This document shows positions 58,141 to 64,000 of a DNA stretch of 64,000 bases, one piece after another; within the stretch, counting starts at the first letter, position 1; the number at the start of each line of letters is the position of its first letter. Location of the stretch: NCBI RefSeq assembly GCF_006716885.1, contig NZ_VFPU01000001.1, positions 1,736,001 to 1,800,000 on the forward strand. The letters run 5' to 3'. The translations under genes were made by a program, and so were the position numbers. The stretch is from Ornithinimicrobium humiphilum (lineage in GTDB: Bacteria > Actinomycetota > Actinomycetes > Actinomycetales > Dermatophilaceae). Under the pieces are notes generated by a model. It was not told the origin of the DNA and ran no database searches. It saw only the letters and a program-made list of their open reading frames with translations.

Positions 58141-58683
58141 ATGACGACACGAGGCTCCGACCTGCTCGCCCTGATGCGGGGGCTGCGCCAGTCCCGCCGC
58201 TTCCTCGACCGTCCCGTGCCCCGGGAGGACCTCGAGCAGATCCTCGAGGTCGCCCGCTGGACGGGGAGCGCCAAGAACAGCCAGCCGTGGCACCTCGTCG
58301 TCGTCACCGACCGGGCCGACCAGGAGACGTTGGCCGGCTGCGGCGACTTCGCCGGCTTCCTGGCCGGTGCGCCGATGTCGATCGTCGTGGGGATCGAGGG
58401 CCCGGGGCGCCCGGGCGCCTACGACGACGGGCGGTTGCAGGAGCGGATCATGCTCGCGGCGGCGGCTCTGGGTCTGGGCAGCGGCACCGCCTGGTTCAGC
58501 ACGCCCGAGTCGCGCGGCCGGGTGCGCGACCTGCTCGGCATGCCGTCCGCGCTGGAGCCGTGGTCGGCGATCGCCCTGGGCTACACCGATACCGCCAGGG
58601 CGCAGGCGGCTCCGCAGCTGTCCGGGCGCAAGCCGCTGGAGGAGATCGTCAGCTGGGGCCGCTACGGCGGTCGCGCCGGCTGA
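58141..58683 (+). CDS. Nitroreductase family protein
   Basis: A 180-aa FMN-dependent nitroreductase-fold protein: RQSRRFLDRPVPREDLEQIL, ARWTGSAKNSQPWHLVVV (FMN-binding), IMLAAAALGLGSGTAWF. Electron acceptor unknown. Its last 35 bp overlap the end of the convergent membrane-protein gene. Confidence 0.87.
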   Translation: MTTRGSDLLALMRGLRQSRRFLDRPVPREDLEQILEVARWTGSAKNSQPWHLVVVTDRADQETLAGCGDFAGFLAGAPMSIVVGIEGPGRPGAYDDGRLQERIMLAAAALGLGSGTAWFSTPESRGRVRDLLGMPSALEPWSAIALGYTDTARAQAAPQLSGRKPLEEIVSWGRYGGRAG

Positions 58684-59086
58684 CCCGGTCGCGCACGGCC
58701 CGGGTCACGGCGTTGACCACGACCGCCCCGACGGCGAGCCCCACGAGGAGCATCAGCGACCCGACCACGGCCAGGCCCGACTCGTCCTCCCGAACGGCCT
58801 GCACGGTCCACGGAAGCCAGAAGCCGAGCACCGTGCCTGCGACGACGATCCGGGACGGCCACCTCAGGGTGAGCAGCGCCACGACGGCTGCGAAGGTCAG
58901 CGCGCAGCCGACGACCTGCGCAGGACGGTAGGGACCCTGGTAGGCCCCGATCTCGGCGTCCCAGTAGTACTCGGTGTCCCACCCCAGCCAGGCGGCCCAC
59001 GTGGCGGCGCCCAGCAGGAATGCCAGCACGAGGCCGAGCCACCAGCGGCGCCCGGCCGGATCACGACGACCGCCCTGCTCGACCAT
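58649..59086 (-). CDS. Small membrane protein of unknown function
   Basis: Not recognised. A 145-aa protein with about four hydrophobic segments (about 16-33, 57-75, 79-95, 107-128) and a basic C-terminus (RDRVSRRDRR). The ATG at 59086 follows no strong ribosome-binding site. The 3' end overlaps the nitroreductase gene by 35 bp, so one of the two ends could be mis-set, but both frames look coding. Confidence 0.6.
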   Translation of the reverse strand: MVEQGGRRDPAGRRWWLGLVLAFLLGAATWAAWLGWDTEYYWDAEIGAYQGPYRPAQVVGCALTFAAVVALLTLRWPSRIVVAGTVLGFWLPWTVQAVREDESGLAVVGSLMLLVGLAVGAVVVNAVTRAVRDRVSRRDRRSGPS

Positions 59087-59213
59087 GACGTCCCCCTCAC
59101 TCGTCCCCCGCGTCCGCCCGACGCTACTCGTCCCGACCGTCCGGCGACAGCCTTGAGCGGTCGGTTCCCGTCACCTGCTCATCCTGTCCCACGGCGCGAA
59201 CCCGCCGCGGGAC

Positions 59214-59219
59214 TACGCT
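59214..59219 (+). promoter_or_regulatory. -10 box, leaderless start of ABC ATPase
   Basis: TACGCT, 6 nt before the GTG at 59226. Confidence 0.6.
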
Positions 59220-59225
59220 GCTGAC

Positions 59226-59954
59226 GTGATGTCGTCGGTGTCGGGCGGCCCGGTGGTCGAGGCTCGTGGCCTCGTGGTCCACCGTGGTCGGACGCGCGTC
59301 CTGGACGACCTCGACCTGGCGCTCGCACCCGGCACGGTCACCGGCCTGCTGGGTCCCTCCGGCTGCGGCAAGACGACCCTCATGCGCACCCTCGTGGGCG
59401 TCCAGCGCGTCACGGCGGGGGAGGTCCTGGTGCTGGGGGAGCCGGCCGGGTCGCCGGGTCTGCGGCACCGGGTGGCCTACACCAGCCAGAACCTCAGCGT
59501 CTACCCGGACCTCACGGTGCGGGCCAACGTGTCCTACTTCGCGCGGCTGGTCGGCGCGGGCGACGGGCAGGTCGGGCGGATCCTCGAGGCGGTCGAGCTC
59601 GGGGACCACGCGGACCGTCGGGTCGAGACCCTCTCCGGCGGCCAGGCCAGCCGGGTCTCGCTCGCCTGCGCGCTGGTGGGCAACCCCGAGCTGCTGGTGC
59701 TCGACGAGCCGACCGTGGGGCTGGACCCGCTCACGCGCGAGGCGCTGTGGACCTACTTCCACTCCCTCGTCGCGGAGGGCCGCACGCTGCTCGTCTCCAG
59801 CCACGTCATGGACGAGGCCACCCGGTGCGACGACGTCCTGTTGATGCGGGAGGGGCGCTTCCTCGCCCACGGCCCGATCGAGGAGCTGCAGGAGCGCACC
59901 GGCACGACGACGCCGGAGGCCGCCTTCCTGGCCCTGATCAAGGAGGGCCGGTGA
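59226..59954 (+). CDS. ABC-2 exporter ATP-binding protein
   Basis: A 242-aa ATPase. Walker A GPSGCGKTTL, signature LSGGQASRVSLA, Walker B LLVLDEPTVGLDP. GTG 59226 fits the -10 spacing; an ATG at 59229 is an alternative. Coupled to the permease by GTGA. It has no neighbouring sensor or biosynthetic gene, so its substrate is unknown. Confidence 0.92.
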   Translation: MMSSVSGGPVVEARGLVVHRGRTRVLDDLDLALAPGTVTGLLGPSGCGKTTLMRTLVGVQRVTAGEVLVLGEPAGSPGLRHRVAYTSQNLSVYPDLTVRANVSYFARLVGAGDGQVGRILEAVELGDHADRRVETLSGGQASRVSLACALVGNPELLVLDEPTVGLDPLTREALWTYFHSLVAEGRTLLVSSHVMDEATRCDDVLLMREGRFLAHGPIEELQERTGTTTPEAAFLALIKEGR

Positions 59955-60697
59955 GCAGCCGCCTCGCGACGGTGCGACGGATCGCCGCCCAGCTCCGGGC
60001 CGACCCCCGGACCGTGGCGATCGTGCTGGTCATGCCGCTGGTGCTCGTGACCCTGCTCTACCTGGTCTTCCTCGACGTGCCGGTGCCGCCGGGCGGCCGG
60101 TCGGTCTTCGACCGCATCGGGCCGGTCATGCTCGCGGTCCTGCCGATGCTGCTGATGTTCATCGTGACCTCGGTGACGATGCTGCGGGAGCGCCGGTCCG
60201 GCACGCTGGAGCGCCTGCTCACGACGCCGCTGAGCCGCTGGAACCTCCTCGCCTCCTACGGTGCCGTCTTCGGCATGCTCAGCGTGGTCCAGGCGCTCCT
60301 GCTGGGGCTGCTCATCCTCGGCCCGCTCGGCGTCGAGATCGACGGGCCCCCGGCGGTCCTGCTCCTCGTCGCCCTGCTCGACGGCCTCGTCGGCGTGGCC
60401 TTCGGCCTCCTCGCCAGCGCCTTCGCGCGCACCGAGTTCCAGGCCGTGCAGTTCATGCCCGTCTTCATCGGACCGCAGCTCCTGCTGTGCGGCCTCTTCG
60501 TGCCGACCGACCTGATGCCGGACGCCCTCGGGCTGATCGCGGCGTGCCTGCCGATGACCTGGGCCGTGGACGCGGTCGGCGACGTGCTGGCCGACTCGGT
60601 GGGTCCGGGGACGGTCGTGGACCTGGGGCTGCTGGCGGCCCTGGTGCTGGTCTTCCTCTTCGTCGCGTCCCGGTCGATGCCGCGGCAGACCCGCTGA
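59951..60697 (+). CDS. ABC-2 type transporter permease
   Basis: A 248-aa membrane subunit with about six TM helices (VAIVLVMPLVLVTLLYLVF, VMLAVLPMLLMFIV and others) and the ABC-2 segment LRERRSGTLERLLTTPLSRW. GTG start overlaps the ATPase stop. It ends one base from the stop of the convergent dioxygenase gene. Confidence 0.92.
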   Translation: MSSRLATVRRIAAQLRADPRTVAIVLVMPLVLVTLLYLVFLDVPVPPGGRSVFDRIGPVMLAVLPMLLMFIVTSVTMLRERRSGTLERLLTTPLSRWNLLASYGAVFGMLSVVQALLLGLLILGPLGVEIDGPPAVLLLVALLDGLVGVAFGLLASAFARTEFQAVQFMPVFIGPQLLLCGLFVPTDLMPDALGLIAACLPMTWAVDAVGDVLADSVGPGTVVDLGLLAALVLVFLFVASRSMPRQTR

Positions 60698-60698
60698 C

Positions 60699-61568
60699 TC
60701 AGATGTTGGCGTCGAGCGCCGGGAAGCCGGGCGGCAGGTCGGCGGCGCCCTCCTCGGCCTCCGACTCCGCCCGGCGAGCGGCCTCGAGGTCCAGCCCCAG
60801 GGTGTAGGCGGCCATCGAGATCGAGCCGGCCGCATGGCCGTCGACCAGCGGGTCCAGCGGCTCTCCGTCGGCGAGACCGGCGATGTAGAGGAGCGGAAGG
60901 TAGTGGTCGGGCGTCGGGACGGCCGCAGCGAAGTCGGGGTGGGAGTCGAGCGCCGCGACCTGCGCCGGGTCGTCCATGAGCGTCTCGCGCGCCACGTCGT
61001 CGAAGCGCCGCGCCCAGTCGTAGCCCTCGTCCGGGCGGGTGAAGTCGACGGCGTGCAGGTTGTGGACGACGTTGCCGCTGCCGACGACCAGGACCCCTTC
61101 GTCGCGCAGCGCCCCGAGCTTGCGGCCGAGCTCGAGGTGGTGGTCGAAGCTCTTGAAGGCGTTGAGCGAGAGCTGCACGACGGGCACCGAGGCGTCGGGG
61201 AAGGCGTGAAGCAGGACCGACCACGTGCCGTGGTCGATGCCCCAGCTGTCGATGTCCTGGCCGACCCAGGTCGGCTTGACGACGTCCGCGACGAGCTCGG
61301 CGACGTCGGGCGCCCCGGGCGCGGGGTACTGGACGTCGAAGAGCTCCTGGGGGAAGCCGTAGAAGTCGTGGATGGTGCGCGGCCGCGGCATGGAGGTGAC
61401 GGCGGTGGCGTTGGTGTACCAGTGCGCCGAGACGACCAGGATCGCCCGCGGACGGGGCACCGACCGCCCGAAGAGCCGCCAGGCCTCGGTGTAGCGGTTG
61501 CGCTCCAGGGCGTTCATCGGGTTGCCGTGCCCGAGGAAGGCCGCCGGCATCCGGGTGGTCGCGCTCAT
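60699..61568 (-). CDS. LigB-type extradiol dioxygenase (DODA/YgiD-like)
   Basis: A 289-aa class III extradiol dioxygenase-fold protein. Metal and active-site residues in FLGHGNPMNAL, VVSAHWYT, GSGNVVHNLHAVD and TPDHYLPLLYI. YgiD/DODA open catechol rings such as DOPA in vitro; the cellular substrate here is unknown. ATG with AGGAGGA upstream. Confidence 0.9.
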   Translation of the reverse strand: MSATTRMPAAFLGHGNPMNALERNRYTEAWRLFGRSVPRPRAILVVSAHWYTNATAVTSMPRPRTIHDFYGFPQELFDVQYPAPGAPDVAELVADVVKPTWVGQDIDSWGIDHGTWSVLLHAFPDASVPVVQLSLNAFKSFDHHLELGRKLGALRDEGVLVVGSGNVVHNLHAVDFTRPDEGYDWARRFDDVARETLMDDPAQVAALDSHPDFAAAVPTPDHYLPLLYIAGLADGEPLDPLVDGHAAGSISMAAYTLGLDLEAARRAESEAEEGAADLPPGFPALDANI

Positions 61569-61637
61569 GGCTGGTCCTCCTGACGACGTGGGGTCCAGCC
61601 TAGGGCGGCCCACCATCGCCGACCAGCACCGGGACCG

Positions 61638-61916
61638 TCAGGCGATGACGTCGACGCCTCTCCAGAACGCCACCCGGCCCGCGATCTGCGACGCGGCCGG
61701 CTTCGGGTCGCGGTAGGTCCAGACCGCGTCGGGGTTCTGGCGGCCACCGACCTCGAGGGAGTAGTAGGAGGCCGTGCCCTTCCAGGGGCAGACCGTCGTG
61801 GTCGAGGATGGGCGCAGGAGCTCCTGCCGCACGGACTCCAGCGGGTGTGTGGGAAGGAGAACCACTGTCGGGGCCGGGACCTTCCCCGGTATGACGTGCC
61901 GGCACCTCGAGCGCAC
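61638..61916 (-). CDS. DUF427 domain protein with divergent N-terminus
   Basis: A 92-aa protein; the C-terminal two thirds are clearly DUF427 (TTTVCPWKGTASYYSLEVGG, PKPAASQIAGRVAFWRGVDV). The first 20 residues do not resemble the usual strand (KAVWNG..IAES) of the family. The other two frames do not restore it, so truncation or divergence is more likely than a frameshift. It starts 9 bp after the SulP stop. Function unknown. Confidence 0.75.
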   Translation of the reverse strand: MRSRCRHVIPGKVPAPTVVLLPTHPLESVRQELLRPSSTTTVCPWKGTASYYSLEVGGRQNPDAVWTYRDPKPAASQIAGRVAFWRGVDVIA

Positions 61917-61925
61917 CCGCGGCGG

Positions 61926-63482
61926 TTAGAGCTCCTCGCCGAGCCGACCGCTCAACCGGGCGTGGCGGGCGGCCGAGGCCTCGTTGAGGCCGACGATCTC
62001 GACCGTCTTGCCGACGCGTTCGTACTTGGTGCGCACGGCGTCCAGCGCCGCGACGGTCGAGGCGTCCCAGATGTGGCTGTCGGAGAGGTCGACGACCACG
62101 CGGGTCGGGTCGCCGGCGTAGTCGAACTGGTAGACGAGGTCGTTGCTCGTGGCGAAGAAGAGCTCGCCGGAGACCTTGTAGGTGCGCACGTCCGGGGCAC
62201 CGTCTCCGTCCACGTCCCGGTCGCCGACCGCCACGACCGACGCGAAGCGGGCCACCCGGCGGGCGAAGAGGATGATCGCGGCGTTGACGCCGACGAGCAC
62301 GCCGTAGGCGAGGTTCCCGGTGGCCACCGTGACCCCCATCGTCAGGAGCATGACGAGGTTCTCGCTGTGCGGCATACGTCGCAGGGTGGCGGGGTGGAGG
62401 CTGTGCCAGTCGATGGTCGCGACCGAGACCATGATCATCACCGCGACGAGGGCCGCCATCGGGATCATCCCGACCAGCGGCCCGGCCCCGAGGACCAGGG
62501 CCAGCAGGAAGACGCCGGCGAGGAAGGTGGAGATGCGCGTCCGGGCGCCGGCCACCTTGACGTTCATCATCGTCTGGCCGATGACCGCGCAGCCGCCCAT
62601 TCCGCCGAAGAGTCCCGAGGTGAGGTTGGCGACGCCCTGGCCCCACGCCTCCCGGGTCTTGTCCGAGTGGGTGTCGGTGATGCCGTCGACGAGCTTGGCC
62701 GTCAGGAGCGACTCCAGCAGGCCGACGAGGGCCATCGCCAGGGCGTAGGGCCCGATGATTCGCAGCGTGTCGAGGGTCAGCGGCACGTCGGGCACGACGA
62801 GCCAGGGCAGGGAGGTGGGCAGCGCGCCCTGGTCGGCGACGTCGGGCACCCTCCAGCCGGTCGCGACGACGAGCGCGGTCACCACGACGATCGCCACCAG
62901 CGGTGCGGGGATGGCGGTGGTCAGGCGGGGGAAGGCCACGATCACGGCGATGCCGAGGGCGACCAGGGGATAGACGAGCCACGGGACGCCGACCACGTGA
63001 GGGACCTGGGCGATGAGGACGAGCATGGCCAGGGAGTTGACGAAGCCGACCATGACCATGCGGGGGATGAAGCGCATCAGCCGCGCCACCCCGAGCAGCG
63101 CCAGGACGATCTGCAGGACACCGGCGAGCAGGACGGTCGCCAGGAAGTAGTCAAGCCCGTGCTGGCGCGCCACCGGCGCGATGACGAGGGCGACGGCCCC
63201 GGTGGCCGCCGAGATCATCGCCGGCCGGCCGCCGACGACCGAGATGGTCACCGCCATGATGAAGCTGGAGAACAGCCCCATCCGCGGGTCGACCCCCGCG
63301 ATGATCGCGAAGGAGATCGCCTCGGGGATCAGGGCGAGGGCGACGACCAGGCCGGCCAGGGCCTCGGTCCGCAGCCGGCGGGGATCCCGCAGCGCGGCCA
63401 GGGTCGACGTGTCACGCTCGCCGGCCTCGGGCACCACCGAGGGACGGGGCGCCTCGGGCGCGGGGCTGGCGGCTTCGGGCAT
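61926..63482 (-). CDS. SulP family anion transporter with STAS domain
   Basis: A 518-aa membrane transporter (sulfate, bicarbonate or other anions) with about 10-12 TM helices (LAGLVVALALIPEAISFAIIAGVDP, GGRPAMISAATGAVAL) and a C-terminal cytoplasmic STAS domain (about 425-510; RVVVDLSDSHIWDASTVAALDAV). Internal EAWGQGVANLTSGLFGGMGG is a family block. Substrate not assignable; no cys genes or carbonic anhydrase nearby. Confidence 0.92.
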   Translation of the reverse strand: MPEAASPAPEAPRPSVVPEAGERDTSTLAALRDPRRLRTEALAGLVVALALIPEAISFAIIAGVDPRMGLFSSFIMAVTISVVGGRPAMISAATGAVALVIAPVARQHGLDYFLATVLLAGVLQIVLALLGVARLMRFIPRMVMVGFVNSLAMLVLIAQVPHVVGVPWLVYPLVALGIAVIVAFPRLTTAIPAPLVAIVVVTALVVATGWRVPDVADQGALPTSLPWLVVPDVPLTLDTLRIIGPYALAMALVGLLESLLTAKLVDGITDTHSDKTREAWGQGVANLTSGLFGGMGGCAVIGQTMMNVKVAGARTRISTFLAGVFLLALVLGAGPLVGMIPMAALVAVMIMVSVATIDWHSLHPATLRRMPHSENLVMLLTMGVTVATGNLAYGVLVGVNAAIILFARRVARFASVVAVGDRDVDGDGAPDVRTYKVSGELFFATSNDLVYQFDYAGDPTRVVVDLSDSHIWDASTVAALDAVRTKYERVGKTVEIVGLNEASAARHARLSGRLGEEL

Positions 63483-63590
63483 GGCGGACCTCGGCGGGGC
63501 GGTGTGGCACGGGGGAGCGTCGCGACGGGGGGCGCAGGCCGCCCGGGACAGACGTCGGCGACGGCGGCGGGCCGTCGCACGGGGCGAAGT

Positions 63591-64000
63591 CTACCGGCGC
63601 GGGACGCCCTCGGAACGCTGCCGCACGAGCTCGTAGAGGGTGATCGAGGCGGCCACCGTGGCGTTGAGGGAACTGGCGGAGCCCACCATCGGGATGCTCA
63701 CGGTGCGGTCGCAGGCCTCCTGCCAGAAGGCGCTCATCCCGGTGGTCTCGTTGCCGACGACGAGTGCCGTGGGCCCACGGAAGTCGTGGGCCCAGACGGT
63801 GGAGTCCGCGTCCTCGCTGGTGCCGACGATCTCCATACCCGGGTGGGTGCGCACCCAGTCCACGACATCCGCCGGGGCCGGGACCCGCACGGCGGGGACG
63901 GCGAACACCGAGCCACGGCTGGCGCGCACGGACTTGGGGTCGTAGACGTCGGCGGCGTGCCCGGTCACGACCACCCCGCTGACACCAAGGGCGTCGCAGG
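63591..64000 (-). CDS. SpoU/TrmH-family RNA 2'-O-methyltransferase, partial
   Basis: C-terminal part of a SPOUT RNA methyltransferase; the N-terminus lies beyond the window end. Visible: GHAADVYDPKSVRASRGSVFAVP (motif 1 region), LVVGNETTGMS (motif 2) and IPMVGSASSLNATVAASITLYE (motif 3, SAM knot). rRNA or tRNA target cannot be told. The reading frame is open to base 64000. The 107-bp gap after the SulP start holds nothing else clear. Confidence 0.92.
   Translation of the reverse strand, partial: CDALGVSGVVVTGHAADVYDPKSVRASRGSVFAVPAVRVPAPADVVDWVRTHPGMEIVGTSEDADSTVWAHDFRGPTALVVGNETTGMSAFWQEACDRTVSIPMVGSASSLNATVAASITLYELVRQRSEGVPRR

Overview
The window is high-GC (about 72% by eye), densely packed actinobacterial chromosome. 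Starts are often GTG, neighbouring genes often share ATGA or GTGA at their junctions, and many starts lie 6-7 nt after a TANNNT -10 box, as expected for leaderless transcripts. Gene order matches Mycobacterium and other actinobacteria in three blocks: rel / MBL hydrolase / hisS; xerD-parA-scpA-scpB-rluB-cmk-der; and pgsA2-DUF881-sbp-DUF881-gcvH-garA-MerR-DUF151-MerR-gcvP. The overall look suggests Micrococcales (Intrasporangiaceae or Ornithinimicrobiaceae-like); that placement is inference. I see no phage, IS element, CRISPR array or defence island.

Layout. 1-9.4 kb: 3' part of bifunctional rel, an M18 aminopeptidase, a DUF349 protein, an MBL hydrolase, a GntR regulator with an ACC deaminase gene (acdS), hisS and a cyclophilin lipoprotein. 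9.4-13.1 kb: a minus-strand ABC-2 exporter plus two-component system. 13.2-20.9 kb: a TrpR/YerC-like regulator followed by a complete histidine operon, hisG-D-C-(N)B-H-A-F-IE, with every structural gene overlapping the next. 20.9-24.2 kb: POT transporter, a membrane protein, xerD. 24.3-31.5 kb: parA, scpA, scpB, rluB, cmk, sseA, sufE, der. 31.5-40.6 kb: tRNA-Pro(GGG), phospholipid synthase, the DUF881/sbp cluster, gcvH, an FHA protein, two MerR regulators, a DUF151 nuclease-like protein, a glycine riboswitch and gcvP. 40.7-64 kb: mixed metabolic, redox and transport genes: GCS2-like ligase, OsmC, APC permease, GNAT, YciO, MBL-rhodanese, tpx, rlmC, DoxX, Lrp/ctlX pair, HIT, Nudix, serine hydrolase, cupin, Abhydrolase_9, nitroreductase, ABC-2 exporter, DOPA-dioxygenase-like, DUF427, SulP and a partial SpoU methyltransferase.

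The standout is the histidine operon. Its order (hisGDCBHAFI), the fused HisNB, the fused HisIE, the long HisG and the HisA that lacks the actinobacterial PriA look are all gammaproteobacterial features. The proteins read most like Xanthomonas-type enzymes, as recalled rather than searched. It appears to be a whole-operon replacement carrying its own TrpR-like regulator, with a palindrome over the promoter. Its base composition matches the neighbours, so any transfer would be old. Other points of interest are a GntR palindrome that ends on its own start codon in front of acdS, a MerR gene with a perfect 8-3-8 inverted repeat in its leader, a GarA-position FHA protein without the usual ETT phospho-motif, and a 9-mer (GTATGCCGT) present about 30 times more often than composition predicts.
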